Positions 50,695-59,972 are shown, numbered from the stretch's first letter. The stretch is 64,000 nucleotides of DNA from Mesorhizobium wenxiniae (GCF_002284535.1 NZ_NPKH01000014.1:428614-492613), one strand, 5' to 3'. A program made the numbers and translations. Notes: generated by a model not told the origin, from the sequence alone.

Positions 50695-50809
50695 TGATCT
50701 TTATATTAGCTGCCGCGCATTCTCGTTGCGTGTTCGCCGTTTTGGTCCGATGATCGCAATGCGGCGCGACCGCATGCCGGTTCGATGCCGCTGGATCAAG
50801 GAGGAGACC

Positions 50810-51133
50810 ATGGCGAAATTTCTCTACGTCTATCATGGCTCGGGCAAGATGCCGACCGAGGAGGCCGAACGGAAAGCGGCGATGGAGGCCTGGAATGGCT
50901 GGTACGGCAAGCTTGGCTCGGCCGTAGTCGACGGCGGCAATCCGGTCGGCATGTCGAAGACGGTGCTGCCTGACGGCAAGGTCGAGAACAATGGCGGCAG
51001 CAATCCAACCGCCGGTTATACAATCATCGAGGCGAAAGACATTGACGATGCCGTCAGCAAGGCCAAGGATTGTCCTATCCTGAAGGACCCGGCTTTCAGC
51101 ATCGAGATCGCGCCAATCATCGAAATGGGCTGA
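50810..51133 (+). CDS. YCII-related domain protein
   Basis: 107 residues with the ferredoxin-like YCII/DGPF fold: FLYVYHGSGKMPTEEAERKAAMEAW, then GSAVVDGGNPVG and TIIEAKDIDDAVSKAKDCPIL. Proteins of this type are small dimeric enzymes or binding proteins of mostly unknown role. The ATG at 50810 has GAGGAGACC directly upstream; an open frame continues further left but crosses the end of the previous gene. A palindromic repeat lies right after its stop. The conserved Asp/His of YciI-type enzymes is not clear here. Confidence 0.85.
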   Translation: MAKFLYVYHGSGKMPTEEAERKAAMEAWNGWYGKLGSAVVDGGNPVGMSKTVLPDGKVENNGGSNPTAGYTIIEAKDIDDAVSKAKDCPILKDPAFSIEIAPIIEMG

Positions 51134-51145
51134 CGCGTAGCTTGG

Positions 51146-51196
51146 TAGAGCATGATCTTTCCGAAAACCGGTTTCCACTTTTCGGGATCATGCTCA
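51146..51196. repeat. Palindromic intergenic repeat between convergent YCII and lysE genes
   Basis: TAGAGCATGATC on the left and GATCATGCTCA on the right around CCGAAAACCGGTTTCC and TTTTCGG. It may also serve as a transcription stop for both converging genes. The stop codon of the LysE gene is inside it. Confidence 0.85.
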
Positions 51197-51808
51197 GGAC
51201 CGCGCCGCGATCGCCGCCGCGGCGCCGGCCATGGTGGTGGCGCTGACGCGGTTGGCGATCTTCATCGCCCGCTTGCTCTTCAGCAGTTTCCGCGCCTGCG
51301 CTGCGGCAAGCACCCAGGCGAGATCGATGGCGACCAGAACCACGGCCATGGTCGCCGTCAGCTCGACCCAGCCGACGATCGTCACCGAGGCGAGATCGAT
51401 GATGGTCGGCAGCAGCGCCAGATAGAACATCATGATCTTGGGATTGCCGAGCGTCACCGCCATGCCGGCAAAGAACAGTTTGACGGCCGACTCTTCGCGC
51501 GGCATCTCGCCCTCGCGCGCCTCGACCGGCGCCGTCCACATCTTCCAGGCGAGGTAGGCGAGATAGGCGACGCCGACCCATTTCAGCACGACAAAGGCGA
51601 GATGGAAGGTCTGCGCCACCACCGCCAGCCCAAACACCGCCAGCGACAGCCAGATACCCTCGCCGATCCACATGGCGAGCAGGAACGGAAACACATCGCG
51701 AAAACCCTTTGCGATGACCCGCGCCACCAGAGCTGCAATCGAGGGGCCGGGCGAGCCGGCGGCGACGAAAAGAGCGGCGGCGAAGATCAGAAGCGAGGTG
51801 AGATGCAT
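51194..51808 (-). CDS. LysE-family amino-acid exporter
   Basis: 204 residues, about six membrane helices. The family signature is visible near the N-terminus (SPGPSIAALVARVIAKGFRD, the usual spot for SPGP) followed by LAMWIGEGIWLSLAVFGLA, and GNPKIMMFYLALLP in the middle (usual NPKxxxFF). It would export an amino acid or a similar metabolite such as homoserine lactone; the substrate is unknown. The C-terminus is KIANRVSATTMAGAAAAIA; the stop overlaps a palindromic repeat. Confidence 0.9.
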   Translation of the reverse strand: MHLTSLLIFAAALFVAAGSPGPSIAALVARVIAKGFRDVFPFLLAMWIGEGIWLSLAVFGLAVVAQTFHLAFVVLKWVGVAYLAYLAWKMWTAPVEAREGEMPREESAVKLFFAGMAVTLGNPKIMMFYLALLPTIIDLASVTIVGWVELTATMAVVLVAIDLAWVLAAAQARKLLKSKRAMKIANRVSATTMAGAAAAIAARS

Positions 51809-52205
51809 GACCGGGATCTTTGTTTTCGGGCGTGGCTCTTACGCAAGACTAGCCCAACTGGCCGGGCAACGGTAGCGCTCACCGAGAAGAGCCTTGCCGG
51901 CCAAACTTCTCGCGGCTAGAAGTTCCGTCCCGACACATTTTCGAGCTTCACTTTGCCTACGTAACCGCCGGTCTCGTCAACTCCCCCGACACAATGCATG
52001 GCGCCGTTTTCGCGACGTCTGCTTCATTCATGTGTTCCTCAGGGTGGCGGTTCGAGACCGGTTTGGCACTGCTGAACCGTTGTTGCGTTTCACCACCCGC
52101 GACACCTGATTTCCGACCACCGCAGCCTCTCGCCACGCCGTGGCCCACATGGGCATCTCGACATCGCCGATCTGACGAACTTCCCGACGGGAAGGGCTTC
52201 TCGGC
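51809..52205. other. Spacer between the lysE-family gene and the DUF1062 gene
   Basis: 397 bases; frames on both strands look like shadows. A CTTCCCGACGGGAAG hairpin lies close to the DUF1062 start and may cover its ribosome site. No promoter or repeat stands out. Confidence 0.4.
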
Positions 52206-52832
52206 ATGTCTTCGATACTGCTTATCCGCTGGGCGATCGCGCCCAAAACCGCACCTCGACCTCTGATCAATTGCAACCGCTGCAACGGCCTCAAGGCTTA
52301 CCACAGCAGTGGGAAATTCCGCGTCAACGCCAACGCCAAACGCATCGATGCGTGGCTGATCTACCGATGCGTCGGTTGCGACAATTCCTGGAATTTCGGC
52401 ATTCTGGAGCGGTGCAACCGCCGCGACATCGAGCCTGCGTTGCTGCAGGCGCTCGAAAGCAACGACCCGGCCCTGGCGCGTCGCCATGCCTTCGATGTTG
52501 CCGCACTGCGCAGCAGGATCGGGCGCGTCGAGGAGTTTCCTGAAGCCGCCATTCACAAGGAGGTGCTCGGCGACAGGCCGGAAAACACCACCGCTCTCGA
52601 ACTCCAACTCGGGCTCGAAACGCCGACAGCGCTGCGGCTAGACCGGTTGCTCGCCAGCGAACTCGGCATCTCGCGATCGCGGCTTCAGGCCTGGGAAGAG
52701 AAGCGATTGCTGGTCGTTGGTCCGGACCGGGCCAAAGCTTTGCGCAAGCCGCCTCGAGCGGGGATGGTGATCCGCATCGAGCTCGTCGGTGAGCCCGACC
52801 GAGAAGCCATCATCTCGGCTGCAGGTGGATAA
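52206..52832 (+). CDS. DUF1062 domain protein
   Basis: 208 residues. Four cysteines in two CxxC pairs (Cys23-Cys26 in INCNRCNG; Cys55-Cys58 in YRCVGCDNSW) form a likely zinc ribbon, separated by SSGKFRVNANAKRIDAWLIY, typical of DUF1062. The C-terminal half contains LDRLLASELGISRSRLQAWEEKRLL, resembling an S4-like or helix-turn-helix RNA/DNA-binding element. The function is unknown; a nucleic-acid binding role is plausible. The start is the ATG at 52206; the ribosome site is weak. Confidence 0.82.
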   Translation: MSSILLIRWAIAPKTAPRPLINCNRCNGLKAYHSSGKFRVNANAKRIDAWLIYRCVGCDNSWNFGILERCNRRDIEPALLQALESNDPALARRHAFDVAALRSRIGRVEEFPEAAIHKEVLGDRPENTTALELQLGLETPTALRLDRLLASELGISRSRLQAWEEKRLLVVGPDRAKALRKPPRAGMVIRIELVGEPDREAIISAAGG

Positions 52833-52855
52833 GGCGAGATAACTGCGACCAGGGG

Positions 52856-53062
52856 TCAGTCGCCCTCTTCGGGGACCGAGCCAATCAAGCCCTTGGCCGC
52901 TTCGACATCACTGTCAACGACTTGCACATGGATCAGGCCGAGCCTGCTGTCGCTCATATGAGTCGCGAGGGCATAGATCCCATACGCTGCGAGCATCGAA
53001 ACGCAAACTTCGGCCTTGGGCCGATTGTCGTATATGGCAGCCGTGACGAGTTTGCCGCTCAT
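52856..53062 (-). CDS. Small DUF2007-like protein
   Basis: 68 residues. TAAIYDNRPKAEVCVSMLAAYGIYA and the later LIHVQVVDSDVEAAKGLIGS resemble the DUF2007 (putative signal-transducing) family, in which a ferredoxin-like fold is built from one short domain. The frame fits between the DUF1062 gene and typA with only 15 bp to typA and is on the same strand as typA, so it may be co-transcribed with it. The family match is by eye and moderate. Confidence 0.62.
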   Translation of the reverse strand: MSGKLVTAAIYDNRPKAEVCVSMLAAYGIYALATHMSDSRLGLIHVQVVDSDVEAAKGLIGSVPEEGD

Positions 53063-53077
53063 TGCGCGGTATTGCCC

Positions 53078-54907
53078 TTAGGCCGCGCCGACCACTTTCG
53101 CCGACTTCTCAAAACGCTTGCGCTCGTTCGGGTCGAGATAGAGCTTGCGCAGGCGAATGGTCTTCGGCGTCACCTCGACCAGTTCGTCGTCCTGGATCCA
53201 GGCCAGCGCGCGTTCCAGCGTCATGCGAATCGGCGGCGTCAGCTTCACCGCCTCGTCCTTGCCGGCGGCGCGGATGTTGGTCAGCTTCTTGCCCTTCAGC
53301 ACGTTCACTTCGAGGTCGTTGTCGCGCGAATGGATGCCGATGATCATGCCCTGATAGACCTTGACGCCGGGATCGATGACCATCGGACCGCGGTCTTCCA
53401 GGTTCCACATGGCATAAGCCACTGATTCACCCTGTTCATTGGAGATCAGCACGCCGTTGGTGCGGCCCGGCAGCTCACCCTTGTAAGGCTCGTAGGCATG
53501 GAACAGCCGGTTCATGACAGCGGTGCCGCGCGTGTCGGTCAACAGTTCCGACTGGTAGCCGATCAGGCCGCGCGTCGGCGCGTGGAAGACGATGCGCTGG
53601 CGGTTGCCGCCTGAGGGGCGCAACTCGACCATCTCGGCCTTGCGCTCCGACATCTTCTGCACGACGACGCCGGCATGCTCCTCGTCGACGTCGATAACGA
53701 CTTCCTCGACCGGCTCCAGCAATTCGCCGTTGTCACCCTGCTGCATGACGACGCGCGGTCGCGACACGGCGATCTCAAAACCTTCGCGGCGCATCGTCTC
53801 GATCAGCACGGCAAGCTGCAATTCGCCGCGGCCGGAGACGAAGAACGAATCCTTGTCCGGCGACTCCTCGATCTTCAGAGCGACATTGCCTTCGGCCTCG
53901 CGCAGCAGGCGGTCGCGAATGACGCGGCTGGTCACCTTGTCGCCCTCGGTGCCGGCCAGCGGGCTATCGTTGACGAGGAACGACATCGTCACGGTCGGCG
54001 GATCGATCGGCTGCGCATGCAGCGGTTCGGTCACCGATGGGTCGCAGAACGTGTCGGCGACGGTGCCCTTCGACAGGCCGGCGATGGCGACGATGTCGCC
54101 CGCCTGCGCTTCGTCGATCGGCTGGCGCTCGAGCCCGCGGAAAGCCAGGATCTTCGAGATGCGGCCGGTTTCGACCTGGGTACCGTCATGATGCAGAACC
54201 TTGACCGCCTGGTTGGATTTCAGTGTGCCGGATTCGATGCGGCCGGTGATGATGCGGCCGAGGAACGGATTGGCCTCCAGAATGGTGCCGATCATCCGGA
54301 ACGGGCCGGGATGGACGGTCGGCGCCGGCACATGCTTGATGACGAGGTCGAACAGCGGCGCCAGGCCCTGGTCCTTCGGACCTTCGGGGTTTTCCGAGAC
54401 CCAGCCGTCGCGGCCCGAGCCGTAAAGGATCGGGAAGTCGAGCTGCTCGTCGGTCGCGTCGAGCGCTGCAAACAGGTCGAACACTTCGTTGACCACCTCA
54501 ACGTGGCGGGCGTCCGGCCGGTCGATCTTGTTGATGACGACGATCGGCTTCAATCCGACCTTGAGCGCCTTGCCGACGACGAATTTGGTCTGTGGCATCG
54601 GCCCTTCGGCGGCGTCGACCAGCACGATGGCCGAATCCACCATCGACAGAATGCGCTCGACTTCGCCGCCGAAATCGGCGTGGCCGGGGGTGTCGACGAT
54701 GTTGATGCGGGTGTCCTTCCAGTCGACCGAGGTCGCCTTGGCCAGGATGGTAATGCCGCGCTCCTTTTCCAAGTCGTTCGAATCCATGGCGCGTTCGGCG
54801 ACGCGCTGGTTGTCGCGGAACGAGCCGGACTGTTTCAGGAGCTGGTCGACGAGGGTGGTTTTTCCATGGTCGACGTGCGCGATGATCGCGATGTTACGAA
54901 TTTTCAT
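53078..54907 (-). CDS. typA: Translational GTPase TypA/BipA
   Basis: 609 residues, the usual length. TypA is a ribosome-associated GTPase needed under cold and other stress. The G motifs are in order: AHVDHGKTT (residues 10-18), RERGITILAK-like EKERGITILAK (G2), DTPGHADFGGEVER (G3), NKIDRPDAR (G4). The C-terminal domain has RGLIGYQSELLTDTRGTAVMNR-type motif (RGLIGYQSEL) and DPNERKRFEKS at the end. The start at 54907 is at MKIRNIAIIAHVD; 28 in-frame upstream codons are not used. Confidence 0.97.
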   Translation of the reverse strand: MKIRNIAIIAHVDHGKTTLVDQLLKQSGSFRDNQRVAERAMDSNDLEKERGITILAKATSVDWKDTRINIVDTPGHADFGGEVERILSMVDSAIVLVDAAEGPMPQTKFVVGKALKVGLKPIVVINKIDRPDARHVEVVNEVFDLFAALDATDEQLDFPILYGSGRDGWVSENPEGPKDQGLAPLFDLVIKHVPAPTVHPGPFRMIGTILEANPFLGRIITGRIESGTLKSNQAVKVLHHDGTQVETGRISKILAFRGLERQPIDEAQAGDIVAIAGLSKGTVADTFCDPSVTEPLHAQPIDPPTVTMSFLVNDSPLAGTEGDKVTSRVIRDRLLREAEGNVALKIEESPDKDSFFVSGRGELQLAVLIETMRREGFEIAVSRPRVVMQQGDNGELLEPVEEVVIDVDEEHAGVVVQKMSERKAEMVELRPSGGNRQRIVFHAPTRGLIGYQSELLTDTRGTAVMNRLFHAYEPYKGELPGRTNGVLISNEQGESVAYAMWNLEDRGPMVIDPGVKVYQGMIIGIHSRDNDLEVNVLKGKKLTNIRAAGKDEAVKLTPPIRMTLERALAWIQDDELVEVTPKTIRLRKLYLDPNERKRFEKSAKVVGAA

Positions 54908-55107
54908 GTTGTGGTCTCGGGAGTGTTGCAGGCAGCAGGCCAAAAGGCGCTGCCTCTTTCGGTTGGGCGGCTCATACAGGGTTTTTCGCAATTGCGAAAG
55001 AGGAGGCGTGCCACCAAATACATGGTCACCAAATCTTAAGCGTCTTGGTGTGAAATGGAATTATTAACCAAAGCGGAACCTTTCGCGGTCGGGACAGTTC
55101 AAATTTC

Positions 55108-55389
55108 ATGAGCAACACGGGCACCAGATACCGGCCAATCCTCGCATGGGGTGCCCTCGCCGTTCTCCTCGCGGCAGGCGCGGCACAGTCGGCCGCGACG
55201 TCGAAGGAAACGCGGCCCGTCCCGCCGTCCGACACACGAACGGCGGACCAGTTATTTGCCGATGCTCCCGATGGCGTCGACCCGGTGGTGACCGGGCCGG
55301 TTAGCGCCGCCTTCAAGGAGAGGCAGGCGGCCGCCAACTGCGACAGCGCTGTGTGGCCCCAAATTCCGACCGTTTGCTATCCGGACTGA
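55108..55389 (+). CDS. Small secreted protein of unknown function
   Basis: 93 residues. A signal peptide (IRP-type basic start, then WGALAVLLAAGAAQSA) ends near residue 29, and the mature part is polar, ending with two cysteines in ANCDSAVWPQIPTVCYPD that could form a disulfide. I do not recognise a family. It is divergent from typA with a 200-bp spacer. No ribosome site is strong before the ATG. Confidence 0.65.
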   Translation: MSNTGTRYRPILAWGALAVLLAAGAAQSAATSKETRPVPPSDTRTADQLFADAPDGVDPVVTGPVSAAFKERQAAANCDSAVWPQIPTVCYPD

Positions 55390-55524
55390 CGACCGCCGAC
55401 GGCGGCTGATCCCAGGGCGCAGCAGATCTCCGGAAGAATGCAACGGCGCTGAATGAAGCCGTTCTAATCACTCCGTCGTGCCCCTCCGTCCACCGGTTCC
55501 CGTCCATGCGACGCTTCGACGCCT

Positions 55525-57099
55525 TCACGCCGACTGTATCGGATCGAGCGTGACCTTGTAGAGCTCGTTGTCGTCGCGATCCATCAGCCGCACCGTCATC
55601 TGTTCAGTGGCGCCATCGATGTCGACAAGGCCGAAGAACTGCAGGCCAGCCGAGGGTGGCAGGTTCTGCCCCTGCTCGGCGGTTGGCGCCTTGATGAATT
55701 TCAGCGCCGGGCCGAAGGTCATGTCGAAATCATTGGGTCCATAGGTGCCGGCGTGAAGCGGACCCGAAACGAACTCCCAGAACGGATTGAAGTCCTGAAA
55801 CTGAGCCTTATCAGGATTGTAGTAGTGCGCCGCCGTGTAGTGCACGTCAGCGGTAAGCCAGACGGTGTTGGTGATGCCAGCATTCTTAATATAGCGAAGG
55901 AGGTCGGCAATCTCCAACTCGCGGCCTTTGGCCGGACCATTGTCGCCATTGCTGATGGCTTCGGCGCCGGCTTTCTTGGTGGCGTCGTTCCAGACGACGA
56001 GACCGAGCGGCATGTCGGCGGCGATGATTTTCCAGGTCGCGTTGGAGTTTGCCAGTTCGCGCTTCAGCCATTTCATCTGCTGTTCGCCGAGGATGCGCGA
56101 TTGCGGCGTCACCGTATCCTGCATGCCAGGACCATTGGAGCCGCGATAGGAACGCATGTCGAGGAAGAACACGTCGAGCAGCGGCCCGTAGGCGATCTTG
56201 CGATAGACGCGGCCCGGTTCCGACGGCTCGTAGCGGATCGTCGTCATCTCGTGGAAGGCGCGTGCCGCGCGTGCCGCCAGCACATGGATGTTTTTTTCCG
56301 AGTAGCGGTCGTCGGCGCTCAGGTCCTTCGAATCCGACCAGTTGTTCACCACCTCGTGGTCGTCCCACTGGTAAAAGGTCGGGCAGATGGCGTTGAGCCC
56401 CAACACGTTCCTGTCCATCATGTTGTATTTCCACTGACCCCGGTACTCCTCCAGCGTCTCGGCAACCTTGCGCTTTTCGTCGATTAGGACGCTGTTCTTC
56501 CACTTGCTGCCACCGGAAAGGTCGACCTCGTCCTTCATCGGGCCGTCGGCATAGATGGTGTCGCCGGAATGCAGGAAGAAGTCGGGCGTATGCTTGCCGA
56601 TCGTGGCATAGGTCTTCATGCCGGTGTCGTCGATGCCCCAGCCCTGGCCGGCGGTATCGCCCGACCAGGCGAAGCGAATGTCGCGCTTCGAGGCCGGCGC
56701 CGTGCGGAAGCGGCCGACGATCGGCTCGGAGACGGCGTTGATGTCGGCGAGATCGGCCGCGATCATGCGGTAGAAGATGTCCTGGTCGGAGGCGAGATCG
56801 ATGAGCAGCCGCTTTACCGTGTAATCGCTGGCCGGCGACGTATCGAGCGGCGCAAGACGGACGGCGTTGGCGAAATTTTCCGTTGACGACACTTCGAACA
56901 TCACGCGCGAAGGGCGGTCGGTGCGAGTCCACACTACGCCGCTGGTTGCGTCGACATCGCCCGACTGGATGCCATGGGTGAAGACGGGCCGCTGATTGGC
57001 GCGCGAATAATAGGGAAGCGCGAGGCCCGATACGCCGACGAGGCCGGCGGCGCTCACGGACGTGACGAAGGCGCGCCGGGTCATCGAAATCTTGTTCAT
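55525..57099 (-). CDS. phoD: Alkaline phosphatase D family protein (Tat-exported)
   Basis: 524 residues. A twin-arginine signal (MTRRAFVTSVSAAGLVG, Arg8-Arg9) sends it to the periplasm. The PhoD-type metallophosphatase core shows FAWSGDTAGQ, FLHSGDTIYADGP, YQWDDHEVVNNW and the later WLTADVHYTAAHYY, which carry metal ligands of the Ca/Fe centre. An N-terminal beta-sandwich (FTHGIQSGDVDATSGVVWTR) is standard. It cleaves phosphomono- or diesters. The start at 57099 has AGGAGACAGCC. I see no clear Pho box in the spacer upstream. Confidence 0.92.
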   Translation of the reverse strand: MNKISMTRRAFVTSVSAAGLVGVSGLALPYYSRANQRPVFTHGIQSGDVDATSGVVWTRTDRPSRVMFEVSSTENFANAVRLAPLDTSPASDYTVKRLLIDLASDQDIFYRMIAADLADINAVSEPIVGRFRTAPASKRDIRFAWSGDTAGQGWGIDDTGMKTYATIGKHTPDFFLHSGDTIYADGPMKDEVDLSGGSKWKNSVLIDEKRKVAETLEEYRGQWKYNMMDRNVLGLNAICPTFYQWDDHEVVNNWSDSKDLSADDRYSEKNIHVLAARAARAFHEMTTIRYEPSEPGRVYRKIAYGPLLDVFFLDMRSYRGSNGPGMQDTVTPQSRILGEQQMKWLKRELANSNATWKIIAADMPLGLVVWNDATKKAGAEAISNGDNGPAKGRELEIADLLRYIKNAGITNTVWLTADVHYTAAHYYNPDKAQFQDFNPFWEFVSGPLHAGTYGPNDFDMTFGPALKFIKAPTAEQGQNLPPSAGLQFFGLVDIDGATEQMTVRLMDRDDNELYKVTLDPIQSA

Positions 57100-57201
57100 G
57101 GCTGTCTCCTGGATGGCGTTGAACGTCGCCGCCAAGGTCCAGCCTCAATGTTTCAGGCACATCTCGAAACCATGAAGGTTTCGTTACAACCAACAGACTG
57201 G

Positions 57202-57346
57202 CGAATCTCCCCCCTCGAGGGGGAGATGTCGCCGAAGGCGACAGAGGGGGTCGTCTCGCGTGGAGCACCGACCTCCTGTATCTGCGATAAGGCGCCGAGC
57301 CTGGTCGGACCGACCCCCTCTGGCCGCTTCGCGGCCATCTCCGATT
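57202..57346. repeat. Palindromic intergenic repeat between phoD and the MFS gene
   Basis: CTCCCCCCTCGAGGGGGAG is a near-perfect palindrome at the left, then GTCGCCGAAGGCGAC; on the right GGTCGGACCGACC and TGGCCGCTTCGCGGCCA. It is a mosaic of short hairpins typical of rhizobial intergenic repeats. Confidence 0.75.
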
Positions 57347-57365
57347 AGCGCTCAGCCGTCACAAC

Positions 57366-58646
57366 TCAAGCCGCCTGCGGTTCCGGCTCGAAGGGACGGC
57401 TGGTGTTGATCAACAGCGAGATGCAGGCTGCGGCTATCGCCGTCATGCCGGCGATGAGGAAGGCAAGCTCGTAATTGCCCTGCAATTCACGCATGGTGCC
57501 GCCGAAGAAGGCGGCAGCCGCAGCGCCCACCTGATGGCCCGCGACGATCCAGCCGAAGACGATCGGCCCGCTGCGGTCGCCGAACGCCTCGTTCGACAGC
57601 CTGAGCGTCGGTGGCACGGTGGCGATCCAGTCCAATCCGTAGAGCACGGCGAAGATGATCAGACTGGTCGACGAGAAGCCGGAATAAGGCAGATAGATCA
57701 GCGACAGGCCGCGGATGCCATAATAGACGCCGAGCAGCTTGCGCGGGTCGAAGCGGTCGGTGAGCCAACCCGAGAGCGTCGTGCCGATCAGATCGAAGAT
57801 GCCCATCAGCGACAGCAGGCCGGCGGCTTGCACCTGACCGATACCCATGTCGCCGCAAAACGCGATCAGGTGCGTGCCGACCAGTCCGTTGGTGGTGAAG
57901 CCGCAGATGAAGAAGGTGGCGAACAGATACCAGAACACGCGGGTGCCGGCGGCACGGCGCAGCGTGCTGAGTGTGTGCGTGAGGAAATTGCCCTGCGAGG
58001 CCGGCGGAACCGGCGGCACGTCATCGGCCTCAGCGCCGTAACGCACCATGCCGATCGAGGCCGGACGCTCCGGCACCAGCAGCCAGACCAGCGGCACGAG
58101 GCAGGCGGTGGCGACCGCAATGGCGATAGCGACAGGCTTCCAGCCGCCCAACTGGGCGAGCGCCGCGAGCAGCGGCAGGAACACCAGCAGGCCGGTGGCG
58201 GCGGAGGCCGACATCAGTCCCATCACCAGGCCGCGATTGGTCTTGAACCAGCGATTGACGATGGTGGCGCCGAGCACCGTGGCGACCGCGCCAGAACCGA
58301 CGCCGGAGAATACGCCCCAGGTGAGAAGCAGGTGCCACGGCTCGGTCATCAACAGGCTGATCGCCGTCGAACCCGACATCAACACCAGCGACGCCAGCAG
58401 CGTACGGCGCAGCCCGATCCGTTCCATCAGTGCCGCGGCAAACGGCCCGGTCAGGCCGTAGAGGAAGATGCCGAAGGCCGCGGCGAGCGAAACGACATCG
58501 CGCCGCCAGCCGAAACTCTCCTCCAGCGGCAGCATCATGACGGCCGGCGCCGACCGCAGGCCTGCCGCGATCAGCAGACAGAGGAAAATGACGGCGACCA
58601 CGACGAAAGCGTAGCGCTGGCCAAACGGACGGGATTGAGCTATCAT
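57366..58646 (-). CDS. MFS transporter (monocarboxylate/oxalate-formate type)
   Basis: 426 residues, 12 predicted helices. The N-terminal EESFGWRRDVVSLAAAFGIFLYGLTGP and NRWFKTNRGLVMGLMSA are characteristic of MFS carriers related to monocarboxylate and oxalate/formate transporters. The substrate is unknown. Its start codon at 58646 sits 3 bp from one of two TetR-type palindromes, and no Shine-Dalgarno is visible, so the message may be nearly leaderless. It is divergent from the TetR gene, which likely represses it. Confidence 0.9.
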   Translation of the reverse strand: MIAQSRPFGQRYAFVVVAVIFLCLLIAAGLRSAPAVMMLPLEESFGWRRDVVSLAAAFGIFLYGLTGPFAAALMERIGLRRTLLASLVLMSGSTAISLLMTEPWHLLLTWGVFSGVGSGAVATVLGATIVNRWFKTNRGLVMGLMSASAATGLLVFLPLLAALAQLGGWKPVAIAIAVATACLVPLVWLLVPERPASIGMVRYGAEADDVPPVPPASQGNFLTHTLSTLRRAAGTRVFWYLFATFFICGFTTNGLVGTHLIAFCGDMGIGQVQAAGLLSLMGIFDLIGTTLSGWLTDRFDPRKLLGVYYGIRGLSLIYLPYSGFSSTSLIIFAVLYGLDWIATVPPTLRLSNEAFGDRSGPIVFGWIVAGHQVGAAAAAFFGGTMRELQGNYELAFLIAGMTAIAAACISLLINTSRPFEPEPQAA

Positions 58647-58648
58647 GT

Positions 58649-58660
58649 TACTGACCGGTA
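58649..58660. promoter_or_regulatory. TetR-type operator, site 1
   Basis: TACTGACCGGTA, an imperfect copy of site 2 (centre-to-centre 37 bp). It overlaps the region immediately before the MFS start codon. Confidence 0.6.
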
Positions 58661-58685
58661 CGTTGCAATTGCACGGAGGTATACG

Positions 58686-58697
58686 TACCGATCGGTA
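58686..58697. promoter_or_regulatory. TetR-type operator, site 2
   Basis: TACCGATCGGTA, a perfect 12-bp palindrome; with flanks, ACGTACCGATCGGTAAC mirrors the left site. It lies 31 bp before the TetR gene, so both genes are likely controlled. Confidence 0.65.
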
Positions 58698-58728
58698 ACA
58701 TTGTCAAGCAGGCCACGGCACATCCTAG

Positions 58729-59334
58729 ATGAAAAGCATTGAACCAAGGATCAAAGCGGATGAATTGGCACAGCCCCGCGCCGGCGAAAGAATCCTTCGC
58801 GTAGCCCGCGACCTGTTCTATCGGCAAGGCATCAGGGCGATCGGCGTCGACGAGATCGTGCGGCGTGCCGGCGTCACCAAGCCCAGCCTCTATCGCAGCT
58901 TTCCCTCCAAGGACGAATTGGCCGCGTCCTATCTCCGGCAATACGACCTGGAGTTCTGGGCCCGCTTCGACGAGGCGGTGGCTGCCCATCCCGGCGATCC
59001 GCGCGCGCAGATCGCTGCCTTCCTGACACGCATCGGCAAGCGCACGCAAAAGCCAGACTATCGCGGCTGCGGCATGACCAATGCGGCCGTCGAATATCCC
59101 GAGCACGGCCACCCGGCCCGCGTGGTGAGTGAGGCCAACAAGCAGGAATTGCGACGACGCCTGCGCGCCATGGCGGCGGCAATGGGTGCCGGCGACGCCG
59201 ATACGCTGGGCGACGGGTTGCTGCTTCTGATCGAAGGCGCCTATATCAGCGGCCAGCTGTTCGGTGCCGGCGGACCGGCGAAGTCGGTAGCCCGGAACGC
59301 GGACCTGCTGATCGAAGCGAGCTTGAAGAAATAG
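58729..59334 (+). CDS. TetR-family transcriptional regulator
   Basis: 201 residues. The N-terminal helix-turn-helix is plain: RILRVARDLFYRQGIRAIGVDEIVRRAGVTKPSLYRSFPSKDEL (parts: FYRQGIRAIGVDEI, AGVTKPSLYRSF), about residues 20-65. The C-terminal ligand domain contains CGMTNAAVEYPE and LLLLIEGAYISGQLFG. It should repress itself and the divergent MFS gene through the two palindromes at 58649 and 58686. The ligand is unknown. Confidence 0.93.
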   Translation: MKSIEPRIKADELAQPRAGERILRVARDLFYRQGIRAIGVDEIVRRAGVTKPSLYRSFPSKDELAASYLRQYDLEFWARFDEAVAAHPGDPRAQIAAFLTRIGKRTQKPDYRGCGMTNAAVEYPEHGHPARVVSEANKQELRRRLRAMAAAMGAGDADTLGDGLLLLIEGAYISGQLFGAGGPAKSVARNADLLIEASLKK

Positions 59335-59378
59335 CGTTTAACGATACCGTGCGGCAGCCCGAAACGGAGTTGTCCGCG

Positions 59379-59972
59379 ATGCGTAGCCTTTTGATGATCC
59401 CGCTTGCCCTTGCCGGCCTCTGCCAGGCTGCCCAGTCCGGCGACATTTCCAGCGCCTACACCGATCTCGACTGGAAGAAGGACTGCGTGACCTACGCGCA
59501 AGCGACAGAAGGCGAAGGCGACTGGGCCAGTCTTGCCTGTTCGGGCTATCGCGGCTACCCGGTGCTGATCGCCTACGACGATGCCCGGGAATCGCTGTTC
59601 TACGGTTTTCCCTCCAGCGACATGACCGCGGTCTGGGAAAGTTTCATCGCCTTCAATTCGGCTGCACCCAAACTCGAGTGGCGCATCGAGACGAACGGCG
59701 ATCTTGCCATTCCTTTCGCGGTCATCCACCGTCGCTCGATCAGCAATCCCGAGGGGGAGAACAAACCAACCGACGTGCTGATCGTCGCCAAGGTCGCCCA
59801 GCCGGAGAACTATGAGGGCTGCACCGTCGGCCTGGTGCTGGCCACCGGCAATCGGGCCGCCAATGATGAGGCGCGAAAACTCGCCGACGAGAAGGCACGC
59901 ACCTTTGCCTGCGGCAAGGACAAGCGCGTGGTTATCGGCAACGCACCCGATTTCGGCCGCGTCGATAACTGA
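59379..59972 (+). CDS. Secreted protein of unknown function
   Basis: 197 residues. A signal peptide MRSLLMIPLALAGLCQAAQSG probably ends after CQA or AQS. The mature protein has several aromatic residues and about four cysteines (DCVTYAQ, LACSGYRGYPV, YEGCTVG, FACGKD), suggesting disulfides in the periplasm. No known family is recognised. The start at 59379 has CGGAG ten bases upstream; an in-frame start ten codons earlier is less likely. It follows the TetR gene by 44 bp and could be co-transcribed with it. Confidence 0.78.
   Translation: MRSLLMIPLALAGLCQAAQSGDISSAYTDLDWKKDCVTYAQATEGEGDWASLACSGYRGYPVLIAYDDARESLFYGFPSSDMTAVWESFIAFNSAAPKLEWRIETNGDLAIPFAVIHRRSISNPEGENKPTDVLIVAKVAQPENYEGCTVGLVLATGNRAANDEARKLADEKARTFACGKDKRVVIGNAPDFGRVDN

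Noticed and set aside
57100..57365. Pho box before phoD
   Set aside because: No pair of CTGTCAT-like direct repeats at the right spacing.
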